Part shown: positions 54,954 to 63,486 of the stretch, piece after piece
How positions within the stretch are numbered: the stretch's first letter is position 1
Layout: each line of letters starts with the position of its first letter
DNA from: Acholeplasmatales bacterium
Lineage (GTDB): Bacteria; Bacillota_I; Bacilli_A; Acholeplasmatales; Anaeroplasmataceae
Reading direction: 5' to 3'
DNA length: 64,000 bases
NCBI GenBank assembly: GCA_017454375.1
Contig: JAFTDB010000014.1
Location: 28,210-92,209, forward strand
The notes under the pieces: model-generated
What the model was told of the DNA's origin: nothing
Seen by the model: only the letters and a program-made list of their open reading frames with translations
The model's database searches: none
Translations under genes and position numbers: made by a program

Positions 54954-55595
54954 CTATTTCTTGTTATTATTATTGTTCTTCTTTTTATTATTATGCTTAT
55001 GCTTGAAATTATTAAATGACATTGGTTTCTTCTTTGATGGATCAAAATCAGGTGAGGCAGACACATATGTTTGTGTAGGCTCAGGAGCTGGCTTTGTAAT
55101 ACTTGGCTTATTGTTGTAGTCAGTATCCTTCTCAATTAGATCAGATGGCAGACTACCCTTAGGTAATGCGCCAATACGTTCTGAATCAATATTGATATTT
55201 GGCTTAACGTGCTCTGTTGTCTCAAGTATTAATGATTCCTTATCAAAGTTTTCTTTTTCAAGTGGTGTAATTTTATATCTTGATTCTTCATCACGTTCAT
55301 GATGATTTTTAACATACTTTTGATATTCATCCTCATCCTTTACTCTTTTTAAAACATAAAAAGGGCAACCAAATGCACATGATGTTTCAATATAATTATC
55401 GATATTGCTACAGTCCTTTTCATCAAAACCTTTAAGTCTTAATATACCTGAAGAAATATCACCAACTATATAAACATATTTATCAAAATATTCTTCAAAA
55501 TATTTATCCACAAATTTGTCCAAATTGAAGGCATCACGGTAATTTCTAGTTAATACATAATTACCTTTGATACATTTTATAAATTCCATACTCAT
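54954..55595 (-). CDS. yutD: YutD family protein (DUF1027) with Asn/Lys-rich tail
   Basis: 213 residues. The first 110 match DUF1027/YutD: YRDAFNLDKFVDKYFEEYFD, then YVYIVGDISSGILRLKGF and CAFGCPFYVLKRVKDEDEYQ, comparable to the YIVGDWGxxQLRLRGF and FGCAYFILRK pattern known from Bacillus. The remaining 100 residues are low-complexity, ending in a run of Asn and Lys (about 196-213). YutD alone is about 100 residues, so this tail is an extension. Function unknown; its stop overlaps nothing, but its start overlaps the phosphatase stop by four bases. Confidence 0.78.
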   Translation of the reverse strand: MSMEFIKCIKGNYVLTRNYRDAFNLDKFVDKYFEEYFDKYVYIVGDISSGILRLKGFDEKDCSNIDNYIETSCAFGCPFYVLKRVKDEDEYQKYVKNHHERDEESRYKITPLEKENFDKESLILETTEHVKPNINIDSERIGALPKGSLPSDLIEKDTDYNNKPSITKPAPEPTQTYVSASPDFDPSKKKPMSFNNFKHKHNNKKKNNNNNKK

Positions 55596-56050
55596 CTTCC
55601 ATTCACCAAATATTTATATAGGCCATTAAGACCTAACATAATATCATCATAAGCTTTATCAAAATCATCTGTATACCATGGATCAGATATATCACGGTTA
55701 ATACCTGCATATTCAAGTAATAGATGTGTTTTACCTCTAACATCAAATCCCATTAATCTTGTAAGATTATAATAATTATTGTGATCCATAATGATTATCA
55801 AATCATAATAATCATACATTTCCTTTGTGATTTGTTTAGCATGATGTCCTCTGTAATCTATTTTGAATCTATCAAGTATACCTCTAGCCCCGTAGTACAC
55901 ACCATTACCAATCTCTTCACGAGATGTTGCGGCTGAATCTATTTCAAAGTTTGATTCCTGATGATTATCACTAACCATCTTTTTAAATAAGTATTCAGCC
56001 ATAGGGCTACGACAAATATTACCATGACACACAAATAATATTTTATGCAT
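55592..56050 (-). CDS. Low molecular weight protein-tyrosine phosphatase
   Basis: 152 residues. The P-loop FVCHGNICRSPMAEYLFKKM holds the CX5R signature, and ISDPWYTDDFDKAYDDI holds the general-acid Asp. Dephosphorylates phosphotyrosine proteins (or phosphoarginine, as for YwlE); CHGNICRS favours the tyrosine-type. Overlaps yutD by four bases. Confidence 0.92.
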   Translation of the reverse strand: MHKILFVCHGNICRSPMAEYLFKKMVSDNHQESNFEIDSAATSREEIGNGVYYGARGILDRFKIDYRGHHAKQITKEMYDYYDLIIIMDHNNYYNLTRLMGFDVRGKTHLLLEYAGINRDISDPWYTDDFDKAYDDIMLGLNGLYKYLVNGR

Positions 56051-56057
56051 AATTCAC

Positions 56058-56534
56058 CTAATCATTAGATACTAAGCATACTGCTTCACAGGCAAGTGCT
56101 AATTCTTGTCCAATAAAGCTCATACCTTCATAGGTAGTAGCTTTAATAGAAACTAAATCAACATCAACACCAAGAAGTGAAGCTATACTTAATCTCATTT
56201 GTTCCCTTATAGGAGCAATCTTAATCTTTTCAGAATAAATAGTTACATCAAGATTATTTAATTTATATCCTCTTGATAAAACCATATCATAGCACTTAGT
56301 CAAAATAATCTTAGAATCCATATCAAGTGTTGCATTACTATTATCTGGGAAATGTGTACCTAAATCACCTAAAGCAAGGGACCCAAGTAAACTTTCAGCA
56401 ATGGCATGCAAAACAACATCGGCATCACTATGACCAAGTAGTCCGACTTTAGACTCTACTTCAATACCACCAAGTATTAATTTTCTACCACTAACAAGCT
56501 TGTGTGTATCCCACGCATGACCAATTCTAATCAT
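56058..56534 (-). CDS. ispF: 2-C-methyl-D-erythritol 2,4-cyclodiphosphate synthase
   Basis: 158 residues. Fifth step of the MEP isoprenoid pathway. RIGHAWDTHKLVSGRKLILG with the metal-binding DTH, GLLGHSDADVVLHAIAESLL, and TTYEGMSFIGQELALACEAV are conserved. Overlaps ispD by eight bases. Confidence 0.97.
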   Translation of the reverse strand: MIRIGHAWDTHKLVSGRKLILGGIEVESKVGLLGHSDADVVLHAIAESLLGSLALGDLGTHFPDNSNATLDMDSKIILTKCYDMVLSRGYKLNNLDVTIYSEKIKIAPIREQMRLSIASLLGVDVDLVSIKATTYEGMSFIGQELALACEAVCLVSND

Positions 56535-57174
56535 AATTCCTCCAGATTAATTTGGCTAATTCATAATCTATCTTAGTTGTAATTTTAAAATTATCAGGAT
56601 TTGAATTAATTATTTTAATTTCAAATTCAGGATGATAATTTTCTATTACAGCTATATCATCTGTAAATAACTTATTATCTCTAATAGCCTTATGATAGCT
56701 ATCAAGTAATATCTTAGTTGGAGCACACTGAGGTGTCTTTGCAGCAACCAAGTTCTCTCGATTTAATACTTTTAATTTATTATCTTCTTTTACTCTAATT
56801 GTATCCTTAACTGCTTCTGCACAAAGTAAGGCATTATCATCTGAAATATTAGAAATCATTTCTTCTAATACTTCTTTTGATAAGAAAGGTCTAGCACTAT
56901 CATGGATAAAAACATAATTACCAGTAACTAGTCTTAAGCCATTATAGACACTTTCCATTCTGGTTTTACCACCAGTAGTTACCTTAACATAGTCAGGAAG
57001 CTCTATCTTATCTGATTCATTAACGACACAGATTATTTCAAAATTATATTTTTTGAATAAATCTAATGAATATTCATATATTTTTTTATTGCCAAGAGGA
57101 AGTAATACCTTATTGGTATCCATCTTCATTCTACTTCCAGTTCCAGCCATTAAAAGTATTAATGAATTTTTCAC
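56527..57174 (-). CDS. ispD: 2-C-methyl-D-erythritol 4-phosphate cytidylyltransferase
   Basis: 215 residues. Third step of the MEP pathway, joining CTP and MEP. LILLMAGTGSRMKMDTNKVL (the CTP-binding loop, with MAG for the usual AAG), VFIHDSARPFLSKEVLEEMI and AAKTPQCAPTKILLDSYHKA are present. Adjacent to ispF, the common pairing. Confidence 0.95.
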   Translation of the reverse strand: MKNSLILLMAGTGSRMKMDTNKVLLPLGNKKIYEYSLDLFKKYNFEIICVVNESDKIELPDYVKVTTGGKTRMESVYNGLRLVTGNYVFIHDSARPFLSKEVLEEMISNISDDNALLCAEAVKDTIRVKEDNKLKVLNRENLVAAKTPQCAPTKILLDSYHKAIRDNKLFTDDIAVIENYHPEFEIKIINSNPDNFKITTKIDYELAKLIWRNYD

Positions 57175-57182
57175 AATCTCAC

Positions 57183-58742
57183 CTATCTTATGTCTTTATA
57201 ATAAGCGTATTTAGAAGTGTAATTTGGGCTACTAGCAACCTTCATAGCGGCTGTAGCATTCTTAACTGCGTTTGCAGGAGCTTCATCATTTGAATATGAT
57301 AAGCCCATAAATATATTAGTAACTAAATTAATAGAACCATAATTAGCCTTTAATACTAATAATTTATCTTCTTCTCTTAAATAATTCTTTAGTGATTCCA
57401 TCTTGTTGTATTCTGTAATTAAAGCAACAAATTCCAAACCACTAATTCTGTATACATAATTTTCAACAGCGAAATTCTTTTTAAATCTTTCAACAAATCC
57501 CGCAATCATTTGAGTACCAATGGCTCTACCATATTTCTCATTAATTGTAGGAATATCATTAATTTTAAAAGATACTGCAAGAAAGCTCTTATTGTATTCA
57601 ACTAAATCCTTTAGCTTAGAATGAAGTTCAGATACTCCCTTAATTGAATCTAGTGGTGTATCAGTATGTTCAAATGAATAATCATCTATAACATTCATAA
57701 TACCACATAGCTCTACACCATTTTCTGTTACAATTCTTTTACCTACTTCCTTTATGAAGGCAAGGTAAGATCCTGTATTGTAACGATAAGTTAATGTGTA
57801 TTCTCCTCTGATTTCTTTAATGCTATCAAAAAGTAATGTTTTATCTTCTGGATGAACATTCTTATAGAAGTCTTCAGTAGCAATTGTGTTACCATTTAAA
57901 CACAATCTTTTAACTAATGTATCATTAAACCAAATCTTTTTATTTACTAAATCATTAAAATAAATACCATCATTTGTTTTATTTAATAAGAACGCAAAAC
58001 GAGTCTTAATTGTATCAAGTCTTTCACTTTTACTCTTTAAATCCTTTTCCATTCCGATTAAATCATCATTAGTCTTATTCTCACCAAATAGGATACGACC
58101 CTTATAAGATGAATTAGAGAAAATATTAATCTCTTTAAAGTACATAGCACTTTCAACACCACGATCATCTTCTACATTAATTTCAAAGTCGTTATTGTTT
58201 TTACCAACCTCTCTTTTATATGTAGCATAGAATCTCTTTATTTCATCCTTACGAGCATCAGTACTATTGATACCAATGATTCGGTATTTATATTCAATTA
58301 CATCAAAGAAGTTCTTCTTTAGTACTTCTTCCTTAGATAAATCAAAATCTTTTAGTAGTAATGTTGAAATATCCTTAATACGATCTTTCTTATCTAGTAA
58401 TACAAAGTACTTAGTTTCATCTAAAGACTTTGTTAATTCTCTTTGCATCTGTTCGTTAGATAAAGAGAAATCAATACTAGTAAATAAGATAACCGCAATA
58501 ATTAATTCAATACCAATTAATGAATAATTAGTAAAGTTTAACCATAATTTATCTTCTAATTGAAGTATTTGATTATAGAATACCAATAACACTCCAACAG
58601 CGGCTGTGATTATAAAAGAAAAGATTAATCTAAATTTATATATTGCTCTTTTGCTGATGCATTGCATGATTACAATTAAATCAGCAAGAAAGGCAAATAC
58701 TAGAGGTACTAAGGGACTTTGATTGAAGAAAGCCTCTATCAT
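57183..58742 (-). CDS. Membrane protein with PAS-like and degenerate GGDEF domains
   Basis: 519 residues. Three helices near the N-terminus (about 13-27, 38-57 and 70-90), a PAS-like segment (about 105-215), a second possible PAS (about 245-360) and a GGDEF-fold domain (about 372-519) in which the signature reads YRISGLEFVALI instead of GGDEF. No catalytic Glu-Glu pair remains, so it should be a sensor or scaffold rather than a diguanylate cyclase. It follows cdaA and a 58-residue membrane protein and overlaps the latter by four bases, which suggests a role tied to c-di-AMP. Confidence 0.72.
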   Translation of the reverse strand: MIEAFFNQSPLVPLVFAFLADLIVIMQCISKRAIYKFRLIFSFIITAAVGVLLVFYNQILQLEDKLWLNFTNYSLIGIELIIAVILFTSIDFSLSNEQMQRELTKSLDETKYFVLLDKKDRIKDISTLLLKDFDLSKEEVLKKNFFDVIEYKYRIIGINSTDARKDEIKRFYATYKREVGKNNNDFEINVEDDRGVESAMYFKEINIFSNSSYKGRILFGENKTNDDLIGMEKDLKSKSERLDTIKTRFAFLLNKTNDGIYFNDLVNKKIWFNDTLVKRLCLNGNTIATEDFYKNVHPEDKTLLFDSIKEIRGEYTLTYRYNTGSYLAFIKEVGKRIVTENGVELCGIMNVIDDYSFEHTDTPLDSIKGVSELHSKLKDLVEYNKSFLAVSFKINDIPTINEKYGRAIGTQMIAGFVERFKKNFAVENYVYRISGLEFVALITEYNKMESLKNYLREEDKLLVLKANYGSINLVTNIFMGLSYSNDEAPANAVKNATAAMKVASSPNYTSKYAYYKDIR

Positions 58743-58915
58743 TTAAAAATCACCCCGTAATAATAAAGTAGTACCAATCCAGCAACTAATACAAGTGATA
58801 ACAGTAATACTATCCAAGGCTTAACAGTCTTGTTAGGATTATTAACTGTACTAGTTCTAAAAAGTAAATTAAATGGAGCTGTTAATACTTCAATGATTAT
58901 ATTTAATATTCTCAT
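58739..58915 (-). CDS. Small single-pass membrane protein following cdaA
   Basis: 58 residues, found by hand: MRILNIIIEVLTAPFNLLFR, then a polar linker and WIVLLLSLVLVAGLVLLYYY, one C-terminal helix plus an amphipathic N-terminus. AGGAGGGTTAATGT precedes the chosen ATG; an earlier ATG in another frame stops within ten codons. Its TGA overlaps the ATG of the next gene (ATGA), indicating translational coupling. No family recognised. It occupies the position where cdaR is usually found. Confidence 0.75.
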   Translation of the reverse strand: MRILNIIIEVLTAPFNLLFRTSTVNNPNKTVKPWIVLLLSLVLVAGLVLLYYYGVIFK

Positions 58916-58927
58916 ACATTAACCCTC

Positions 58928-59710
58928 CTAGTTACCTAAGTAAATATTGATGTACTCTAAAAGTTCATTTTTATTGTTCATCAAATTCATAAATCCTGCA
59001 GCGGCGATATGAACATCACCTGTTTCTTCTGAAACGATGATTGTAAGTGAGTCAGTGATTTCTGAAATACCTACACCAGCTCTATGTCTAGAACCAACTG
59101 TCTTTTCAATTGATTGATCTTGAGATAGTGTATAGTAGGCTGCCGCACAGACTATTTTATTTCCTCTAATGATTACGCCACCATCATGTAGTGGTGAATC
59201 CTTAATGAAGATTTGTTCAAGTAATTCCTTTGAAATATCCGAGTTAAGGGTAATAGCACGTTCAGCATATTGCTCAAGTGATATATGTTGTTCAATAGTG
59301 ATTAGGGCGCCAACCTTATTTGATGACATGTTGAATACTGCATCAACGATTGCTTCCTTTGTTGCTTGAGTTGATGAGATAAGCATTGTCTTCTTATTAT
59401 CATCACCCTTACGGAATTCCATCATTTTTCTAATTTCAGGTGCTAGTAATACAACTGCACAAACAATGTATGAAGATAGGGCTACGCCATAAATTGCCTT
59501 TGAAATTTCAAAGTTCAATTTATCAGCAAATATGAATATCACAAGCATTAATGCACCTATGATAGTTAAATGTAATGCCTTTCTAAATTTTATACAAACG
59601 AATACAATAAATGAAACCATGAATAATGCAAGATAAGCATCAATGATTATTCTTACAACTGCATTGTTATCAAAGAATTGATTCATTTCTTCCCAAAATA
59701 AGAAGTTCAT
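58928..59710 (-). CDS. cdaA: Diadenylate cyclase CdaA
   Basis: 260 residues. Three N-terminal helices (about 22-42, 47-63 and 70-92) then the DAC domain, which joins two ATP into c-di-AMP. Motifs DSPLHDGGVIIRGNKI (176-178 DGG where DGA is usual) and GSRHRAGVGISEITDSLTII (RHRAG at 208-212). The DGA to DGG change is conservative and the enzyme is probably active. cdaR and glmM, the usual downstream genes, are replaced by a 58-residue membrane protein and a degenerate GGDEF protein. First gene of a ten-gene operon to pgi. Confidence 0.95.
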   Translation of the reverse strand: MNFLFWEEMNQFFDNNAVVRIIIDAYLALFMVSFIVFVCIKFRKALHLTIIGALMLVIFIFADKLNFEISKAIYGVALSSYIVCAVVLLAPEIRKMMEFRKGDDNKKTMLISSTQATKEAIVDAVFNMSSNKVGALITIEQHISLEQYAERAITLNSDISKELLEQIFIKDSPLHDGGVIIRGNKIVCAAAYYTLSQDQSIEKTVGSRHRAGVGISEITDSLTIIVSEETGDVHIAAAGFMNLMNNKNELLEYINIYLGN

Positions 59711-59763
59711 ACAATCACCCTCCCTTTATATTTTATATATTTAAAATATAAACACTCTTTTAC

Positions 59764-59791
59764 ATTATACAACAAAAGTTATAAATCTCAA
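59764..59791 (-). promoter_or_regulatory. Promoter of the cdaA-pgi operon
   Basis: TTGAGA (59786-59791), 16 bases, TATAAT (59764-59769) on minus, about 55 bases before the cdaA ATG, which has a GGGAGGGTGAT ribosome site. Confidence 0.7.
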
Positions 59792-59821
59792 ACGATTTAA
59801 AAGAAAAAAGTCCTATAAAAA

Positions 59822-59850
59822 GAAAAAAAACATTGAAATATCAATGTTTA
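59822..59850 (-). terminator. Terminator of the fMet-Asp-Phe tRNA operon
   Basis: Minus-strand stem AACATTGA/TCAATGTT with a four-base loop followed by a T-run, about 45 bases beyond tRNA-Phe. A further small dyad AATTCTG/CAGAATT (59865-59882) lies between. Confidence 0.85.
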
Positions 59851-59894
59851 AAGGAAGGTAAACTAATTCTGGATTCAGAATTCTTTTGTAAAAA

Positions 59895-59970
59895 TGGTGC
59901 CTCAGGGCAGGATTGAACTGCCGACACCAGGATTTTCAGTCCTGTGCTCTACCAACTGAGCTACCGAGGC
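59895..59970 (-). tRNA. tRNA-Phe (GAA)
   Basis: 76 bases with encoded CCA. Anticodon loop CTGAAAA flanked by CAGGA/TCCTG; acceptor GCCTCGG pairs with CTGAGGC. Confidence 0.95.
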
Positions 59971-59977
59971 AAATAAG

Positions 59978-60054
59978 TGGCGGTCTGGACGAGACTCGAA
60001 CTCGCGACCTCCTGCGTGACAGGCAGGCATTCTAACCAGCTGAACTACCAGACC
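59978..60054 (-). tRNA. tRNA-Asp (GTC)
   Basis: 77 bases, CCA encoded. Anticodon loop CTGTCAC between CCTGC and GCAGG; acceptor GGTCTGG/CCAGACC; discriminator G as expected for Asp. Confidence 0.95.
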
Positions 60055-60062
60055 ATTATAAT

Positions 60063-60139
<77 letters not shown>

Positions 60140-60174
60140 ATGTATGTTAATAGTCAAAATCGACTAGCTTTTTC

Positions 60175-60203
60175 ATTCTATCACTATCACATTTCTTTGT
60201 CAA
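60175..60203 (-). promoter_or_regulatory. Promoter of the tRNA-fMet-Asp-Phe operon
   Basis: Perfect TTGACA (60198-60203), 17 bases, TAGAAT (60175-60180). A leader hairpin TAGTC/GACTA follows at about 60151-60166. Confidence 0.85.
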
Positions 60204-60235
60204 CATCTATTTTTCTATTTTTTAGTTAAAATTTC

Positions 60236-60263
60236 CAAAAAAATAGGAGAGTAAACTCTCCTA
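60236..60263 (-). terminator. Terminator after nfnB
   Basis: TAGGAGAG/CTCTCCTA stem (60244-60251 with 60256-60263), four-base loop, long T-run on minus; overlaps the stop codon. Confidence 0.9.
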
Positions 60264-61670
60264 CTTCTTCATCAAATATTCGTCAATAGCTTTTGAAGCT
60301 ACCTTACCAGCACCCATAGCTGATATAACTGTTGCAGCACCTGTAACAGCATCACCACCAGCATAGACTGCTTTTCTTGAAGTTAAACCATCCTCATTAA
60401 CAATGATTCCACCACGGTTATTAACCTCAAGACCTTCTGTTGTATTTTTAATAAGTGGGTTAGGTGATGTACCAATAGCCATAATAACTGTATCCATATC
60501 CATTACAAATTCTGATCCTGGAATCTCAACAGGTCTACGTCTACCTCTTTCATCAGGTTCGCCAAGCTTCATCTTAATGCATTTTAAAGCTTTTACAAAG
60601 CCGTTTTTAGGGTCTCTTGGATTTTCAGGATTATGGCATCCTAAAATCTCAACAGGGTTATTTAATAATTTAAATTCAATACCCTCTTCCATTGCATGCT
60701 CGACTTCTTCTTTTCTTGCAGGAAGCTCTTCAAGTGAACGTCTATAAACGATATAAACCTTCTTAGCACCAAGACGAAGTGCAGTTCTAGCAGCATCCAT
60801 AGCAACGTTACCGCCACCAACTACTGCTACATTTCCACCCTTCATAATAGGTGTAACAGGGTGATCTAGATAAGCCTTCATTAAATTAGATCTAGTTAAG
60901 AATTCATTAGCTGAATATACACCATTTAAGCCTTCACCAGGAATACCCATAAAATTAGGAAGACCTGCACCTGAACCAATAAATATAGCCTCAAAACCCA
61001 TATCAAAAAGTTCATCAACAGTTAATGTTTTACCAATTACAACGTTAGTTTCAACCTTAACGCCTAATTCCTTTAATGTTTCTACTTCCTTAGCTACAAT
61101 ACTCTTTGGTAATCTGAATTCTGGAATACCATAAACAAGAACACCACCAGCTGTATGAAGAGCTTCATAAATAGTAACCTCATAGCCTTTTTTAGCTAAG
61201 TCACCAGCACATGTAAGTCCAGAAGGACCAGAGCCTACAATGGCCACCTTATGGCCATTTGAAACAGGCTTTTGAACCTTTTCTTTAGAATTAGCATTAT
61301 GATAATCTGCAACAAATCTTTCAAGTCTACCAATTCCAACTGGCTCAAATTTAATACCTAAAGTACATTTAGATTCACATTGACTTTCTTGAGGACATAC
61401 ACGACCACATACTGCAGGAAGTGATGAAGTCATTGTGATAATCTTATATGCTTCTTCAAATTCAGAAGTTTTAACTTTTGCAATAAACTCAGGAATATTA
61501 ATGTTAACAGGGCAACCTGTTACACATGGACGATTCTTACAATTTAAGCATCTTTCTGCTTCTCCTACTGCCATTTCTTTAGTATAGCCTAAAGCAACCT
61601 CATTAAAGTTATGAGCTCTAACTTGGGCATCTTGAGTAGGCATAGGGCATTTATTAGGAACTATTGCCAT
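60261..61670 (-). CDS. nfnB: NfnB / GltD-like NADPH-dependent flavoprotein subunit
   Basis: 469 residues from the ATG at 61670 (GGAGG nine bases upstream). N-terminal iron-sulphur region with CLNCKNRPCVTGCP and CGRVCPQESQCESKC, FAD-binding GSGPSGLTCAGDLAKKGYEV, and NAD(P)-binding GGGNVAMDAARTALRLGA. In glutamate synthase this is the small subunit, but no large subunit is here; directly upstream lies the NfnA-type partner. The pair forms the electron-bifurcating NADH-dependent ferredoxin:NADP+ oxidoreductase of anaerobes. SudA-type sulphide dehydrogenase is the alternative name for close relatives. Confidence 0.88.
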   Translation of the reverse strand: MAIVPNKCPMPTQDAQVRAHNFNEVALGYTKEMAVGEAERCLNCKNRPCVTGCPVNINIPEFIAKVKTSEFEEAYKIITMTSSLPAVCGRVCPQESQCESKCTLGIKFEPVGIGRLERFVADYHNANSKEKVQKPVSNGHKVAIVGSGPSGLTCAGDLAKKGYEVTIYEALHTAGGVLVYGIPEFRLPKSIVAKEVETLKELGVKVETNVVIGKTLTVDELFDMGFEAIFIGSGAGLPNFMGIPGEGLNGVYSANEFLTRSNLMKAYLDHPVTPIMKGGNVAVVGGGNVAMDAARTALRLGAKKVYIVYRRSLEELPARKEEVEHAMEEGIEFKLLNNPVEILGCHNPENPRDPKNGFVKALKCIKMKLGEPDERGRRRPVEIPGSEFVMDMDTVIMAIGTSPNPLIKNTTEGLEVNNRGGIIVNEDGLTSRKAVYAGGDAVTGAATVISAMGAGKVASKAIDEYLMKK

Positions 61671-61671
61671 A

Positions 61672-62526
61672 TTAAGCAACCTCCTTTTTTAATAAGTTAC
61701 ATGTCTCTTCATGAGCTTTTCTTTCAAATTCAAAATAGATTCTACTTCTAGACATAGCTTCATCAAAATCAATTTCATATGCATTGAAATCAGGACCATC
61801 AACACATGCGAACTTTGTAACTCTCTTACCATCTTGATTTAATGTTAATCTGCAGCATCCGCACATACCAGTACCATCAATCATAATTGAGTTCATTGAT
61901 GCGATAACTGGAACATTAAATGGTTTAGCAGTTAATGTAACGAATTTCATCATAATAAGTGGTCCAATAGTTATAATCGCATCAAAATGTCTACCTGCAT
62001 CTAGCATTTCCTTTAAAGGCATAGTTACATTACCTTGACGCTTATAAGAACCATCATCAGTTACAACAACAAGTTCATTTGATGCTTCTTCGAATTCTTT
62101 CTCTAATATTAATAAATCTTTATTTCTAAAGCCAATTATACTAGTTACATTAGCACCAAGCTTTTTAAATTCTTCAGCAACTGGTAAGGCGATTGCACAA
62201 CCAGCACCACCACCGATGATACATACATCCTTGATTCCATCAGTTTTTGTAGGCATACCTAATGGGCCAACGAAATCTTCAATGTATTCTCCTTCTTTTT
62301 TATGATTTAAAAGCTCAGTTGTAGCACCAACAACTTGGAAAATAATCTTTACTGTACCCTTTTCTTTATCACAGCCTGCAATAGTTAGAGGGATTCTTTC
62401 ACCTTCACTATTAACACGTAAAATGATAAATTGGCCAGCCTTTGCCTTTTTAGCAACAAGTGGTGCCTCTATCTGTAATTCTGTAACAGTAGGATTTAAA
62501 CTTCTTCTTTTTACAATCTTAAACAT
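61672..62526 (-). CDS. nfnA: NfnA-type FAD/NAD-binding subunit
   Basis: 284 residues. FAD-binding RIPLTIAGCDKEKGTVKIIF, NAD-binding CIIGGGAGCAIALPVAEEFK, and C-terminal MCGCCRLTLNQDGKRVTKFACVDGPDF region with the 2Fe-2S cysteines (MIDGTGMCGCCRLT, FACVDGPDFNAYEIDF). The dihydroorotate dehydrogenase K-like family with partner NfnB makes the NADH:ferredoxin:NADP+ oxidoreductase. Gene order nfnA-nfnB with near-contact is the usual one. It implies an anaerobic, ferredoxin-using metabolism. Confidence 0.88.
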   Translation of the reverse strand: MFKIVKRRSLNPTVTELQIEAPLVAKKAKAGQFIILRVNSEGERIPLTIAGCDKEKGTVKIIFQVVGATTELLNHKKEGEYIEDFVGPLGMPTKTDGIKDVCIIGGGAGCAIALPVAEEFKKLGANVTSIIGFRNKDLLILEKEFEEASNELVVVTDDGSYKRQGNVTMPLKEMLDAGRHFDAIITIGPLIMMKFVTLTAKPFNVPVIASMNSIMIDGTGMCGCCRLTLNQDGKRVTKFACVDGPDFNAYEIDFDEAMSRSRIYFEFERKAHEETCNLLKKEVA

Positions 62527-62558
62527 AGTCTGTTACTCCTTTTTTCAATATCTTTTTT

Positions 62559-62594
62559 ATTATAACATTATTTTTATTATTCTTCTAGAATAAT
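62559..62594 (-). promoter_or_regulatory. Promoter of nfnAB with a dyad over the -35 position
   Basis: Minus-strand TATAAT at 62559-62564 with no consensus -35. The inverted repeat ATTATTCT-AGA-AGAATAAT (62576-62594) is centred on the -35 position, fitting an activator or redox-repressor site. Confidence 0.5.
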
Positions 62595-62598
62595 TAAA

Positions 62599-63420
62599 TT
62601 AATTACCATAAATGAAGCTTAGAATGGCTAATCTAGTTTTAGATTGTTGTTCAGCTACAGTTATTGTAGCTAAATGATCATCACTTTGAGTCACATAATT
62701 AGCATAGCCTGAATGATTAGCTCCATCTATTACTACTTCTTTGAAATTTGCAGGTAAATTAGTCTTATTTTCTGTATATTTATCCATTTTTAAAACACCA
62801 TCATTAGTTCCATAAATAGACAATACATTAAAATTATCAGGTAGCTTTACTGTTGAATATGAAGCAAGTAGGATTAAACCTTTAAATTTATCAGTATTAT
62901 TTGCTAGATAGCTAGCCCCCATAGCTCCACCTAGTGAATGCCCCATTAAATAATAATTCTCATAATTATATTTACCTAGGATATTATTTGCTTTAGATTT
63001 ACCTAAGAAGGCTAAATTACATGGCATATCAATTAAGAAGCAATCAATACCTTCTAATGCTAGATTATAAAGTAGTGGCGCATATGCTGTATATTCTACC
63101 TTAGCACCTGGATAAAAGATTATGGCATTTTTAGACCCAATTCCATCAAAAAAATAACCATCATCTATTTTATTAACACTAACAAGTGTAGATGATTTTA
63201 AATAATCATCTGCAGATTGATCCTTATGATTATAATTAGTTAAGTAAATAGTTATAGCAATTGATAATGATGCTAAGAAAGAAACAAAGCCAATTATAAT
63301 CATTACTATTGGTCCAACCTTCTTTTTTCCAATAAGCTTAACGATAGCTGTTAAGACGATTGCTATAGCTAGGGCAATTAATACGCCTAGCAAGAAATAA
63401 ATAATATATTTGTTTTCCAT
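62599..63420 (-). CDS. Membrane-anchored alpha/beta hydrolase
   Basis: 273 residues from the ATG at 63420 with GGAGATAAAA before it. Two N-terminal helices (about 4-28 and 36-60) then a hydrolase domain facing outside or inside: nucleophile elbow YLMGHSLGGAMGASYLA, acid in YGTNDGVL and histidine in GANHSGYANY complete a Ser-Asp-His triad. The overall pattern is of the Abhydrolase_5 (PF12695) family, often lipases/esterases. Substrate unknown. Follows the tRNA cluster and its terminator. Confidence 0.82.
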   Translation of the reverse strand: MENKYIIYFLLGVLIALAIAIVLTAIVKLIGKKKVGPIVMIIIGFVSFLASLSIAITIYLTNYNHKDQSADDYLKSSTLVSVNKIDDGYFFDGIGSKNAIIFYPGAKVEYTAYAPLLYNLALEGIDCFLIDMPCNLAFLGKSKANNILGKYNYENYYLMGHSLGGAMGASYLANNTDKFKGLILLASYSTVKLPDNFNVLSIYGTNDGVLKMDKYTENKTNLPANFKEVVIDGANHSGYANYVTQSDDHLATITVAEQQSKTRLAILSFIYGN

Positions 63421-63450
63421 TTTTATCTCCAGTTTTTGCACATTAATATA

Positions 63451-63475
63451 TAAAAAAACGGCTTAACTAAGCCGA
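63451..63475 (-). terminator. Terminator of the Leu-Ala-Met-Ile-Ser tRNA cluster
   Basis: CGGCTTA/TAAGCCG stem (63459-63465 with 63468-63474) then a seven-T run on minus. It lies just before the hydrolase start. Confidence 0.88.
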
Positions 63476-63486
63476 TGTTTTTAGGA

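Noticed and set aside
60261..62526. Glutamate synthase (GltBD)
   Set aside because: No large glutamate synthase subunit is adjacent, and the partner is an NfnA-type flavoprotein, which fits NfnAB.
62576..62594. ATTATTCT/AGAATAAT hairpin as a terminator of the hydrolase gene
   Set aside because: No T-run follows on either strand, and the dyad is centred on the -35 position of the nfnA promoter, so an operator is the better explanation.
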